The notes under the pieces: generated by a model
Databases searched by the model: none
What the model saw: only the letters and a program-made list of their open reading frames with translations
What the model was told of the DNA's origin: nothing
Shown: piece after piece, positions 31,744 through 44,030 of the stretch
Layout of the letters: each line of letters opens with the position of its first letter
Position numbering within the stretch: position 1 is the stretch's first letter
NCBI RefSeq assembly: GCF_905475465.1
Contig: NC_062238.1
Coordinates: 3,204,501 to 3,268,500, forward strand
Source: Pieris napi
Taxonomy: Eukaryota; Arthropoda; Insecta; Lepidoptera; Pieridae
Direction of reading: 5' to 3'
DNA length: 64,000 nt
Program-made: the position numbers and the translations under genes

Positions 31744-34541
31744 GAGAAATGGACTGTTGGGCACAATCTGTCAGTTGCAAACAGGGGCTCCGAAGCTACA
31801 TGCGTGCGAGCGAACGGAGAATCCATCGTAGACGTAACATTCGTAAGTTAACATCTGTCCCGCTGGGTCCAGGGCTGGGAAGTCCTAACGGGGGTTGAAA
31901 CCCTATCAGATCACCGTTATATCCGGTTTCCGTACTCTCGCCCCGTCATCGTATCCGGAAATCAGCCCGAGTTTGTTAAAACTAGGCCCAACCTGGGCCC
32001 TTAGAAGCCTAGATAAGGAGCAAGCGGAACTAGCCATAACTGTTCAGGCTTGGTGCCCCAATCCAGAACCTATAAATACCGAGGACGAGGCAATGTGGTT
32101 TCGTGACGCTCTGACGTGCATATCCGACGCCGCAATGCAAAGAAGCCGCCCTGGACGTCGCCGACAAAGTGTATTCTGGTGGTTGGTGGAGCTCGCCGAG
32201 CTACGGGCTGTCTGCGTTACCACCCGTCGCCTTTACACTAGGGCTCGCAGACGACGTCCCCTATGTGCCGAAGAGGAAAGCCGAACCCACTGTGCATTCC
32301 GAGAGGCTAAACAGGCGCTAAGAATTGCGATTGCTGAAGCAAAAAAAAGGGCATGGCAGGAACTACTAGAGACGATAGAGCGGGATCCCTGGGGGCGCCC
32401 GTACCAGATAGTTACAAATAAACTGCGCCCCTGGGCCCCACCTCTTACAGTTACAATGGAGCCAGACCTGCTAAGCACGGTGGTGGCAAAACTTTTCCCC
32501 GAGCGGAGTACGCCAGATCTGCACCAAGGGACGCGCATCGAACACGTTGAAACCATCCCTGAGGTATCCTCTTCGGAATTAGAGACGGCAATAGAGCGGA
32601 TGTCCACAAAGAAAACCGCGCCGGGGCCTGACGGCGTGCACGGGCGAATCCTGGCCCTCACCCTCACCGCTGGTCTTGGCGTGCGATATCAGTGCCTCCT
32701 CACAGAATGCTTGCGAAAAGGCCACTTCCCGTTGGCATGGAAGACTGGACGACTGGTGCTATTAAGAAAGGGCAAAAAGCCCCCAGAGTCACCCTCAGCG
32801 TATCGCCCAATAGTCCTGCTAGATGAAGCTGGCAAGCTGTTCGAGCGGATCATTGCCGGTCGTATTTACAAGCACCTAGAGTCTGTGGGCCCTAACATAC
32901 ACGAAGCGCAATTCGGGTTTAGAAAGAGGCGATCAACAATAGACGCTATCGCTCGACTTCGAGCAGTGTGCGAAGAGCAGCTGTCCCGCGGTGGTGTGGC
33001 CTTAGCAATATCGTTGGACGTCGCCAACGCTTTTAACACACTGCCCTGGAATAATATCGAGGCAGGCCTCAAATACCACGGGCTACCGGAGTACATACAA
33101 AAGTGTATAGCATCGTATCTTACAGGACGCCGAGTCGTTTACCCATCTAAACATGGTCTCAGGGAGCGACTTATCAAATGCGGTGTTCCACAGGGCTCCG
33201 TTCTTGGACCGTTGCTATGGAACATCGGCTACGACAAGGTACTCAGGGCGGAACTAGTCGCGGGAGTGACAACTATCTGCTATGCCGACGACACACTCGT
33301 GGTTGCTTGTGGGCAGGATTACAAGGAAGCGCGATTACGCGCAACTGCTGGAGTAGCCAGAGTTGTGTCCGAGATTAGAAAGCTTGGTCTCACAGTCGCC
33401 CTCGCCAAATCGGAGGCGATATGTTTCCACGGCCACCGCAGAGCGCCACCACAAGGTGAAAGCATTATAGTCGGCGGAGTATCTATCCTGATCGGCTCCA
33501 CACTCAAATACCTGGGGCTTGTCCTAGATCCTCGGTGGACGTTCAAGGCGCACTTCACGACACTTGCCCCCAACCTTACTACCACAGCAGGTATGCTCTC
33601 ACGCATAATGCCAAACCTAGGCGGGCCGGGTGGAGAGTGTCGCCGCCTATACGCTAATGTAGTGCGAGCGAAGGCATTGTACGGGTGCCCAATATGGGCG
33701 GATAAGCTGAATCGGTAGAACAAAACCATCCTCAGGCAGTCGCAGAGAGTAATCGCAATTAGGGTCGCGAGGGCGTACCGCACGGTTTCGTATGACGCAG
33801 CGTGTGTTATAGCCGGGCGTGAGGAGGCACCAACCTGCCACCATTGTGACGCTGGTGTTGTTGATGATGCGCTCCACACCTTAAAGGATTGCCTAGCATG
33901 GGAGGTGGAAAGGAGGCCTCTACTGGGCGTGCTACAGGGCGAGGACGCTACCCTCGATAACATTGTGAGAGTAGCAGTTACAAACTCGGACAGTGACGGC
34001 ATGTGGGAAATCTTCCAGAGATTCTGTGAAGCCGTCATGCACCAAAAGGAAGAGGCGGAAAGGGCCAGGGAGGATGATCCTGCAGCCCACCCGCGTCGCC
34101 GTAGGAGACCACAGCGCCGCCGTTGCACCGTGCAACCCCGTGTGTAATCCTGGGCACGCAGTTGCTCCAGCGGGGGAACAGGGGTTCATGCGTCGAAAAG
34201 AAGGGATGCTGACGCATCCCTGCAAGCATCGTGCCCGACCTCCCCCAGCTTTATAAACAGGGTGAATTGGCCGATGTGAAAGGCCCTTGCTGTGCTAAGG
34301 TCCATTCCACATCGTTCGTGGCCGTAGAGGACCGTGATACTAACGGCTGATCGCGTGGCTGGATGCGGACAAGGCTACGCTGTTACCGTGTCCTGCCCCG
34401 GGCGATTGCTGGTGGCGCCGTGGGGTTTTAGTGGGTATGCACTGTTGTGCGAGTCCCACATAACCCTTCCTCACCAAGGTCAACCGTGCCGCGGGAGGGT
34501 ATGCGTAAAGCATTTCCCCACGAAAAAAAAAAAAAAAAAAA
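31744..34541 (+). mobile_element. 5'-truncated R1-clade LINE
   Basis: The insert ends in a poly(A) run (34523-34544, partly shared with the duplication) and is flanked by the repeat AAACGACTA (31735-31743 and 34542-34550). It begins within the endonuclease domain: SVANRGSEATCVR and GESIVDVTF are readable just inside the left end, in broken frames. About 2.8 kb remain of an element type that is normally roughly twice as long. GC content is well above the flanks, marking it as an insertion. Confidence 0.9.
31895..34147 (+). pseudogene. R1-clade LINE ORF2 remnant: reverse transcriptase and C-terminal zinc finger
   Basis: An uninterrupted 607-codon frame (31895-33718) carries the reverse transcriptase: KTAPGPDGVHG, YRPIVLLDEAGKLFE, ISLDVANAFNTLPW, CGVPQGSVLGPLLW and the catalytic YADD near residue 463. 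The first ATG is arbitrary, because the true start was lost in the 5' truncation. A TAG at 33716-33718 interrupts the frame. The same frame then resumes with LRQSQRVIAIRVARAYRTVS, and after an apparent internal deletion (IAG to REEAPTCHHC) a CHHC...HTLKDC zinc-finger motif remains, followed by an arginine-rich tail to 34147. The rest to the poly(A) is untranslated. The copy is dead. Confidence 0.85.
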
Positions 34542-34550
34542 AAACGACTA

Positions 34551-35384
34551 TGCTTCTATAGATACATACGTTATTTAACTCTGAATTTAGGCCCTTGTGA
34601 CAAGATTGAAAAGAGAAACCGTGTATATTAGTGAATTAGTATCAATGCAATTTCGTATTAAGTTTTACACAGTGGTAAGTGCAAAAACACAAGAACAGAG
34701 AGTCTTTCCTTTTATAGAGACTGTAAGTGTTATTAGACACTTTATGTTATATAATAGTAAATTACAATAGACTTATACACAGATTATAGTCAATGCCTCA
34801 ATAAGAGACAATAAATAAAAAACTTTTAAAGCTTTAATTAAAAAAACGCCTGACAATTAAACAAAAATAGCCAAAAGCGTACTTCCGCTGTTTTTTTCTC
34901 ACGTAATTTAAGTTATTCAAATTTCGCGTTACATAATTCGCGAATGCCACAATTACTCGAAAGTCAAATACAAAGCCAAACATGTTTATCTTAAGTACTA
35001 GCCTTGTTTCTTAATAGCTTTTGATGTGAAGCGATGCGCCTTCCGTAACATTTCTCCTTATTTGGAACAGTGAATTTCTATTCGTATTTATTTGTACAAA
35101 TACTCACTTGCGGGCTTAAATCCAGATTATATAATACGGTTCTATAGTTAGTAGTCTATAGAACTAGTGCGATAGTTGATTCCAATTTTAAATTACCAAC
35201 CACAGATAAAAAATTAAAGCAGGAACGAACGAAACTAACTAACACTGTTCGCTCATTTGATCAACATTCAATGTAAAAAAATTTTTTCGTCATTATGGTA
35301 TCTTGATAATATGAAACATTAAGTGAAGTTACTTACTCAAGATTAAAGAAAGTTGTGTTATACTGTATATATATATATAGCTTA
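34551..35384. other. AT-rich spacer
   Basis: No gene is seen. A short (TA)n run lies at about 35366-35380. Confidence 0.5.
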
Positions 35385-35713
35385 GTATGACGATTACAAC
35401 TCTTTCAACTTTTTGAATCGTGATATCTCAAAAACGGTGGCTCTTAGGAAAAAAAGTATTTCGACATTTTTTATAGATAAATATCTGATCTACAATTTTT
35501 GTCTGAGCTAATTTTATGATAAAACTTACCATTTTGCTGAAAATCTCGAAAAACCCGTTTTTGTGACTTTTGATCCCGAGTAAATTTTTTTGCACGTGCC
35601 GGATCGATGAGGACATTTCCTTTATAATAGTGTATTGAACAATCCTACCAATTTTCATCCAAGTGGGAGTTTTTGTAACCTTACCCCTATTTTTTAGTCT
35701 AATTTGACCGGAT
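35385..35713. repeat. Relic of the inverted-repeat arm seen at 24059-24395
   Basis: It aligns with the right arm of the element at 23087-24395 from the GACGATAACAAC-like start through AACGGTGGCTC to the terminal TTTGACCGGAT, which is followed by TA. Identity is moderate, and no matching left arm lies nearby, so it is a solitary, older arm. Confidence 0.7.
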
Positions 35714-35715
35714 TA

Positions 35716-36436
35716 CTATCACAGGCCACGACAATACAAAAATGTTATGGTGGTACAATCTAAATAAATTGTTCGCATATTCTGCCACAAATAATGGCGT
35801 GCAAATTTGTCTGCATGCGAATTATATTATGTGTTATTACGAGCTAAAATTTTATAATTTACACGGTATTTAATTTCCAAATACTTACTTTTATTTCATA
35901 TTTAGTACATAAACACTTACTTTTTAATCTGTACACAGAGACAATGTTTCAAACAAATGTAAAACATTTAGATAATTTCGTTGCGCAATCCATAGACCAT
36001 AAATAGCTACATAATCCAAAGCATCAGTTTACTTAATCTATTACCAAACTTGGAAAATGGAAATACCAATAATGCATAACCCAACTGTCCCAATAATAAA
36101 AACAAAAAATAATTGAATTATTTGGTAAGAAGTATTGCTTTTAATTTACAGTTCACTGGCACCACTAACAACCGTGAAAATTGGCATCATGTCATCTTAC
36201 TTTTATTTGACGACTAGTTTATACCCGCGATTTTAGTTCTATTAAGAAAAATATATACAGCTCTATAAGAGTCAGATATTCAAAGAGAATGCCTAAATAT
36301 TCCACCGTGGTATTTTTGTTGTTGATAAAATAGTATTGCTAATTTCAATCTACGAAATTAAGGTATTTTATTGGGATTAACGGTGTCAAACAAAAATTTC
36401 TTCTAGGCCGGTTTATTAAGTCTTCATAATCATTTC
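35716..36436. other. AT-rich spacer
   Basis: No gene seen. ACCCGCGATTTTAGTTCTATTAAG at about 36223-36246 (read in two parts) recalls decayed Helitron-type repeats, but no ends were found. Confidence 0.35.
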
Positions 36437-36770
36437 ATAGCAGCATTTGGCCTAGTGGCTCATTCCTGATGTCGTATGTTCGAATCACGGTTTAACAGCA
36501 ATTAAGTTTTGTTTCATGCGCAATTAGCACTTATTAATTGTTAAAATTAATCCAACGGTGAAGGCAAACATCGAGAGGAAACCGGCATATCTCACACCCA
36601 GAAATCGATGGCATGTGTTAGATGTGTCTGACATATGTCATCGTGGAGGCAGAGGAGGAGAAGGAGGATCTAATAAAATAAAAATGTTCGGAGAATCGGA
36701 TGCAATCTGCCAGGCTGTATACTGGATTATGATTGTTATATTTTGCCTTATACAATATACAAACACGTAG
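36437..36770 (+). repeat. tRNA-derived SINE-like repeat
   Basis: The left part (GGCCTAGTGGCTCATTCCTG then TATGTTCGAATCACGGTT) resembles degenerate A and B boxes of an RNA polymerase III promoter. It is followed by GGTGAAGGCAAACATCGAGA and GGAAACCGGCATATCT. This order I associate with insect SINEs. A 70-codon frame within it (36558-36770) is not considered a gene. Confidence 0.5.
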
Positions 36771-37354
36771 ATGTAACTATTTTATTATATTGTATCAAAA
36801 TTTTCGGTAATTACGGTAACGGTTTGAATAGAGTTTTGCAATGATCTTATCTCAACCTTATCAGATGTTTAATAGTGTTCTGCCATGCTTAAAAGTTGAA
36901 AGATATAACAATTATTGTTGTATAGGTACATAGTTAAATGTGTATTGTAATTCATGAACCGTAAGATTAGCTTTTAGTTATTAGTTTATTTTATTTTAGA
37001 TTAATTTTGGTAATTGTATAATTTTTCACTTTTGTTATTTATTTTTTGTGGGTTGTGCAACTTGTTGCAATTACCCCAAGTATTTCTTTTTTAGTTTTTT
37101 TCTTACTTGGTTGCCTGGAAAAGATAGCTTGTTATCAATAAGGTCGCCCGCTCCGTGTCTAATAATTTATGTTACTTGTTTTTATTTGTAGGTAATGTAA
37201 CGAAGTGTTAATAAAAATAAAATGAATATTGCGCTCGTGTTTTGTTTCTTTTATGTTGGCAATTGTGTTGCAGAAATCATTTTAACAATACTTCGAGGAA
37301 AATTTGATGAAATTTCTGGTAACGTATCTGTTATGTTGTATATTAAGGAAATGA

Positions 37355-37535
37355 ACAATTTAAATTGAAATTTGGAGTAGACACACGTGGTCGTGGGTTC
37401 AAGTGCACAGACGCTAATTACAGATTTAAGGTGACGCTTGGTATATAGCACCGGTGACCACAGAGATGGTGATTTCCTCGCTCAACGAATAAGTATCGCA
37501 ATACAGCGAGGAAATGCTGCTAGCAATAAATACTA
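37355..37535 (+). pseudogene. C-terminal fragment of a retroelement-like protein
   Basis: Broken plus-strand frames give KFGVDTRGRGFKCTD and then, after frame changes, DFLAQRISIAIQRGNAAS. The same C-terminal signature (AFLAQRISIAIQ) is present in the fragment at 43162-43704. Both derive from one repeated family. Confidence 0.5.
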
Positions 37536-37539
37536 CCAC

Positions 37540-39550
37540 AGGGAACAACTTTTTAAATTTGTTTAAGTTTTATTTTCATCTGTTTTTAATTTGTGTAATT
37601 ATTATTAAAAAAAACTAATGTTTCGAATATTCAGAATAAATATTAAATTAACAAACATTTATATTTTAAAGATATCAAGACTTAGTCTTATTATACTAGC
37701 AATTCACTTTAAACTGACAAAAAAAACGTATTAGTTTATTTATCTTAATGCCATTTGATTGAATAATGTTACAAAGAAGAATTTTGTATCCCGAACGATA
37801 TCCAAGACCACGTCAACTTCATACAGTGCTAATTCAAAAGGAATGTTCACTAACAAACAATTACGATTGTCTATATTTAGATCCGGGATTTACAATATGA
37901 TCTGCGATTACCTACATGTAATTATTTAACTCTATTAAGCTCTCAAACAATATGTATAACAAATTACACATAAGCAGACACTAATCTCCAAGTACACATT
38001 ATTAATTAAATCCTTTCTTATTAAACGACTCGTGTGACGTTTAAATCAAAACATGGCATTCAGTCAGTTTTAATTGGCTTATGAACCCACAGATTTCATA
38101 AGCCATTGCACGATTATGGTGCAATTTTAGCCTAAAATGTAGTCTCAGTATGATATGTCTAAATTGTCATGACGTAATTCTTATATTTTACATATCATGA
38201 TGGCTCAGGGTATTTAAGTGTCTATGACCCTATCATGAGTTTGGCCAAGTATTAAACTTGGACACGTGCTAAACTATGGTATTTTATAGATAATATATTT
38301 AAATTGGATTATTAGTCTAAAACTTTAAAAGGTTCCGTTACTTTAAAAAAATTGACTAAAATTTTCTTTCTCTCCGCCAAGTTCAACATGGCTTTTACTA
38401 CTTTTTTTTTCTTGTTTTTCATATCTATGTAAAACGGCTCACATTCTACTTAACGTTTGAACGTTTTCTACTAGTAGCAAATATCTTTATTATAATTAGA
38501 GCCGTATTTTGACTGACAACTGTCTGACGAAAAGTGTACGTAGGTACTCCCTTTTTATATTATTTATTTCAATATTCAATTTATTATTAATTTTTGGTTT
38601 TCAAGCCGTTTTAGTAAAATATCGAATGAAACTGCCAAGACACAATACATCAGTATAATTTCATTTATTGCATTTCATTGTACCTATTCAGCGTATTAAA
38701 AAAATGCTAAGCTTCTAGTAACTCTTTTGTTTACCGCTAATACCCCCCCGCCCCTGTTTACCACCATAATTTAAAAGTTCATTTACTTTATCTTTAAAAG
38801 GTATTGGAGGATTTTTGTTATACCGACGGCTGCAGGAAACCAAGACCCCTCAGGAATACGTAGCGAAGAAATTGCAAATGTATCACCATAAAAAATAAAA
38901 TAACTATTATGGAATATAAGATATAGGTACCACTTATTCCACGTCATGTTCTATTCTAGTAAACTTATTGTATAACTTGAATACATACATAATATTTTCA
39001 TAAATAGGTATATTGCGAGGGAAAGGTAAGTATATTCATTTCCTTGAATTTATCTCTCAGAGATTCCCTACATTTTTAATTATAGATTGCACGAATAGCC
39101 CTCTTCTGCAGAATGAAAATAGTATGACCCCATAATAATAAGCCATAAATCATTAAGCTGTGAAAGTAACCAAATTAAACAAGTCTAGCTGTATCGACAT
39201 CAGTTAGTGAGCGAATCTTTTTAACCGCGTAAGCTACAGAACTAAGTCTCTTCGCCAATCCGTTAATATGAGGGGACCACTGAAGTTTTGGAGGATATAC
39301 TATATTGAGGACAAAATAATATGTGTGCATAAGTATTACAATTATACCACGTATAATTTATACGTCTTACCGCGTGACTTAAGTTTTATATGAATCGACA
39401 TAAATTAAACTCAATAGGCAATAACTAATGAATTTCATTACTTTAAAAAACAATGTCAATGCCGTTACACTTACACATGAAACACATTATAGGTAGAAAT
39501 TTTATGTATCACAGTTTCTTATAATATTATAAAGGTAATATTTTGCGGTT
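37540..39550. other. AT-rich spacer
   Basis: No gene is seen except the coding-like fragment at 38770-38898. A short C run (CCCCCCCGCCCC) lies at about 38744. Confidence 0.4.
38770..38898 (+). other. Short coding-like fragment, unidentified
   Basis: A 42-codon frame without a start codon reads GIGGFLLYRRLQETKTPQEY and continues to AKKLQMYHHKK and a stop. The amino-acid composition resembles the basic tail of a small membrane or mitochondrial protein. The frame could begin at an AAAAG/GT boundary, which is a poor splice acceptor. It may be a lone exon, a processed relic or chance. Confidence 0.25.
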
Positions 39551-39710
39551 TCTATATTATGACGGAAAACGAAGAAGAGGCCGACAACGCAGAAGATGGG
39601 AGGACGTACCAATTAACAGTAGGCTATAACTAAAGAAGAGTCGCAAAGGATAAAGCACAGTGGAAAGACCTATACCAAGAGGCACCACGAGCTCACGAGA
39701 TATACTGTAG
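39551..39710 (+). pseudogene. LINE C-terminal fragment
   Basis: Plus-strand translation gives GKRRRGRQRRRWEDVPI, the GRPxxRWxDD-like block near the C-terminus of RTE-type and related LINE proteins. WKDLYQEA follows in another frame. Short and degenerate. Confidence 0.55.
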
Positions 39711-41912
39711 TAAAAATATATTAAAGATCACAGAGTTTCGCAACATAAAGGCTGTATTATTATGATTATTATATTAACCATAACATTAAAATTACACGTT
39801 AAGAAAATTAACAGTGAACCTCCCAATAAGACATCGGGAGTTTATGAGCAATATTCAAGGTCTAGGATGAAGTCCATTTCATTCATAGACTAGCAGTATT
39901 ATCTATAATTGTCATTGCAATAGATTTCCCCAATGTTCTTTATTCAAAATACTTTTATGCCATAGATAGTATTAGACATTCGATCTTTTCTGCAGAATCT
40001 CAAAAAATTCTAAATTCAAACAACAATTACGATTTAATAACGAACGAGTGCTTGAACGATTTCGTTTGCACTAATCCATTCTCTATGAAATAAACGAAAT
40101 TGATTAATGATACAAGACCCGTTCCCGAATGACGACATATCGATAAGACTCGATGTTAGCTGGCTAATACAGATCGACCTCGGTCTACATTCCGACAGCA
40201 TCGTGTGTTACCCATTTGAATTTAATTTCCCAAGGCCATCTTATACCACCTAACAATGATTTACACCTATTTAAGCTAATTACATATTTAATCAGACAAA
40301 CAAATATGTTATGGGGTTTTACTGAATAAATCATAATACAATAAAGTATTGAAAGATTTTGCACGACGCTAGGCCGGATATGATTATTAAAAATGTACGT
40401 GAACGCTTAGCTCTGTATTACTGAGGGATTAATTGTTGCTTCATTTGGCCGTAGAAAGCTATTCACTTAGCTTACATTTCATTGTAAAGTACTAGATTTT
40501 TTTTAAATTCTAACCCCTATCAAGTAGAGACTTATTGCCAAGTGTGGCACCCATATGTCAATAAATACGTTTTTTAGGTTTTACTTAGCGCTTGAAGCCT
40601 ATTATGGATCGTTTAAGTAAAATAAAACAAAAAAGTAAATGCACATTTATTTAAGTACAAAGTAATAAAAATAACCAAACCTAAGTAAGTAAGGTAAGTT
40701 AACCTATTTTAATATTCAAAACTAAACTAAATCTTAGGAGAAGGTTTTGGGAACCATGGATTGGATTTTTGGATTATCGTACAAAATCCTTTAATTGAAG
40801 ATTTTCACCAGATAAATGCATGTATGTATGATATGTGCTACAGATTTGTTGTGGTGCACCTTATATGGCTGTTTTCAGCAGCCAATACGACGTTACACAA
40901 ATTCTAAAACCATAAAACTTAAGATAATTTCACAAAAAATCATAATTTATAACCCAGAACCATCTTCGCACAATCGCCTTAATATTATAAGACTATCTAC
41001 TCTTAATCCCTTTTCTTTCTTATTATATTTTCGTTTAGAAATCTCATATTAAATGCGCTACATTTTTGTATTTCGAATCATCACACCCAGCCAGCTTTGC
41101 AGAGTTTCTTTAATCGTTTGCCTGTAAACCCCAAAAAAGAGTGTGTTTTTGTTTTTGTTTAAAATGGCGTGGAACTCTTAAAATAACGTGCAAGGGTTGA
41201 GTTTACACCTATGTTATGAACATTGATTTGTAGTCACATTGATCATAGTCATATGCAACAACGCCGAAGGTCACGAACAAATTAATATTTATATTTCCTC
41301 TGTATAAGATCAACTGTGTGCAGATATTTCGTAATACCAGTTTGTTTTGGTATTTGTCGCACTTTAATAAATATTAAAATTTGTAATAGTTTTCTTATGC
41401 GGTGTTTGAAAGGTGTAATCATTGAACGCTCCAAGCGTTTTCTCTCGAAAGAGGTCTTGCTTAAAATTAATTTATCGATGAAGTAATTTAAAGATTTGTT
41501 CACTAATTCTTTAATTTTAAAATAATAATTTGATGATAGGTTAAGAAAATTGTAAATACTGTATTTGTGTAAATAAAATTTAATAATCTAAACGCCATAA
41601 AAAACATATTAAATAAGTTCAGCACTCTAGACGCGGTGACATATATTGTGTTTAGAATCATGAGAAACAATATTGTACAAATTGACAGAGGCGGATCAAA
41701 ATTTAATTTGATGATGAGTTTTCTTCAAGAATTCGGTTTTTTTGTACCTAGGGGATATATGCGAGGGCGAAGGCCAAGGTTGTTTGCGATACCAAGAACC
41801 AGTCTGTTGCACAGAGCCCCGTTAACAAAGACTTGCGCCTACTGATTGATGTTGCCGACACAATTGTGTATTTAATATTATGTATATATTTTATTTGTTC
41901 GACATTATCTTA
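39711..41912. other. AT-rich spacer
   Basis: No gene or clear repeat seen; the open frames here are short and lack coding signs. Confidence 0.4.
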
Positions 41913-42339
41913 GAGCTCATTTACACGATGCCGACGGCAGGAGTTCGCACCCGTTTCAATTTTATAAAATGATCTCCAGTGACTAGTAGTAGTAGACTAC
42001 TTGTATTTGGAATTATAAACAAGAGTAAATAAAAAACAGAGCGCGAGCGGCTGTAAACAATGAACCAAAATGCATTGAACCCACAATGCACGTGTGTTTC
42101 TTTTTCGTTTTTGTCGAGGCCGACGGAGTAAAAGCAATAATAGTGTTTCTTCTTCTGAATTCATTTTGCAACTGGCTCCTGTACAAAGAGAGCCTCCGAC
42201 GGCTGCCGTAGAGCTTCAATTTTGACATGTCGACGGCTGCCGCAGACGCGTTGACGGCAGTCAATTTTGTCGTGTCGACGGCTGCCGTCGACGAGTGCAG
42301 TTCCCCTGCCGTCGGCATCGTGCCGCCGTATTTGAGCCC
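41913..42339. mobile_element. PIF/Harbinger-like MITE with internal repeats
   Basis: The ends are inverted repeats (left GAGCTCATTTACACGATGCC; the right end's inverse GGGCTCAAATAC followed by CACGATGCCGACGGCAG). TTA flanks both sides (41910-41912 and 42340-42342), the 3-bp duplication typical of PIF/Harbinger. The 427-bp element has no coding capacity. Its right half repeats the word CGACGGCTGCCG three times between 42195 and 42295, twice followed or preceded by CAATTTTG-type words. Confidence 0.75.
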
Positions 42340-42342
42340 TTA

Positions 42343-43161
42343 CTGGCTTAGTACTGTAACAGTAACAGGGTAGTTTTATTTATTTACAAAAATACATACG
42401 TAGTGTATGTATTACATGCTGATTCGCCTCTGCTGTATATATCTAGGTAAACCTGACATATTATACTGCACTGACTACAGATGTTTGTGCACAAGTTCAT
42501 TCTCTCTTCCATATCTTTCATAGCACCTACCAAACGAGCACCAAGCCAAACATATGACATGACCCACCTCAGTAGAAACTTTCATTGTGCGTAAAGTACG
42601 TTGTTATTCGACCTACTTTTACTTGAAATATAAGTTCAGTATGTTTAAAAATAATCATATGCTTAAGAAAACGACCTCATGAATGTACTCTTGTTACTTA
42701 ATGACCAGACATAAATAACAACGAAATTATCAAGTATTTTAAAGGTCACATTTTTCATTAAAAATACGAGTATAGTACTTGTATATTCGAAATTTAAAAA
42801 AAATCTTGTCTTGTAAAATCCTCTGAGAGCATAAGGAATACATTTAAAAATAAATTGTTAAGTTCGTCTCTTAATAAATAAATATATTTTAAGTAATTTA
42901 TACTTAAGTTGGGAACCCTGACACAGGTATTTCTTACTTAAAAGGGTTCTCAAATCTTACACATTGTAATGCATATACTTAAAATGAATAAACAGATTTT
43001 TATTATTTCATTTTTATAATAAAACAGTCTCACTGAAACATTTATAAAAAAAACCAGAAGTAAATATTTTTTAATTTGTATAATTTCATTACAGTCAGAT
43101 TATAAATAAGTATTGGAATATGTACAAAAGCCAATTTATTATAATAACGAAATTTACTTAT
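42343..43161. other. AT-rich spacer
   Basis: Nothing recognisable was seen between the MITE and the retroelement relic. Confidence 0.5.
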
Positions 43162-43704
43162 TTATTTCTGTATTGTTTGTATTGCGATACTTATTCGTTG
43201 AGCGAGGAAAGCGCCAGCTCTGGGGTCACCGGTACTATATACCAGGTGCCAACTTAAATATTTGATTAGCGCATGTGCACTTGAACCCGTGGCCCAAGAG
43301 TCTCTACTCCAAAGGAAATAAAATTTGGAGGAAAGACTCTTATATTTGAACCGTTTATTATTTTCTAATCCTCCAAGCTTTTTTGATTGTCCGAAGGAGG
43401 TGAGACGGAACAAACGTGTCCACACAAGTAGCATCACATACCAGCCCGTCCCATCTTCCAAGGGATCAAACACGGGATGTGTTTGTACAGCTGCTTGCCA
43501 TCGCCTCTAGCGATGCCTGTTGGCTTCAAAATGGCGTATGATGTCGTAGAACGGGGCGTGGCGAGAAAAACGACCTGCACTCTTTTGGCAATGAAGGCCA
43601 TGGTGTCCAAAGCTACTTACTTCAAAGCCACAGGGACACTTATGGGGAGTACATATGGGCAATGCGAAGTGATTCAGGGTCCAAGACTTCCCTAGACTCA
43701 CCAA
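43162..43704 (-). pseudogene. Decayed retroelement-like protein fragment
   Basis: Minus-strand frames read CTPHKCPCGFEVSSFGHHGL, then CQKSAGRFSRHA. After a stop and frame changes come PRAGAFLAQRISIAIQ and a stop. The C-x-C-G...GxHGLxC cysteine/histidine cluster followed by a downstream AFLAQRISIAIQ tail is a combination I recall from repeated, mobile-element-associated proteins in many animals. The middle should hold a nuclease-like region, but it is too decayed to judge. Confidence 0.55.
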
Positions 43705-43756
43705 CCTTGCGCGGTCTATTATTGAAGATTATATTTTTGCCAGCACTGCGAGTGGG

Positions 43757-43773
43757 TAATAATAATAATAATA
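43757..43773. repeat. (TAA)n microsatellite
   Basis: A short ATAATAATAATAATAA run next to the retroelement relic. Confidence 0.8.
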
Positions 43774-43879
43774 AAGCCCGTTTTATTTCTAATCATGACA
43801 AAAACAAATTATAATACACAGCTTAGATAATTTTACATTTTTACATATATTTTTTTCTTTTGCTTGTTATCCTATATGT

Positions 43880-44030
43880 AAAGTATAAGTACCTACCGTC
43901 GATCGGAACCCCTTCACGGGTAAAGGCCTCCTCCAGCTTTTTCCAACTGACCACGTCTATGGCTCTCTTTCTCCATTCGTTTCCTGCTACCGCTTCTATT
44001 TCTTCTATGCACCCTTTTTTTCGAGTGGGT
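43880..44030 (-). pseudogene. LINE C-terminal fragment
   Basis: A minus-strand frame contains EAVAGNEWRKRAIDVVSWKK followed by LEEAFTREGV. This resembles the WxxxAxDRxxWKxxEEAF tail of RTE-like LINE proteins. The rest of the 90-codon frame upstream is not similar. Confidence 0.5.

Noticed and set aside
33319..34128. 269-codon minus-strand frame
   Set aside because: It overlaps the R1-clade reverse transcriptase on the other strand in GC-rich sequence; a shadow frame without recognisable motifs.
42013..42318. 101-codon minus-strand frame with alternating AVDTTK/AVNASA words
   Set aside because: The repeats come from the MITE's internal DNA repeats, not from a protein family.
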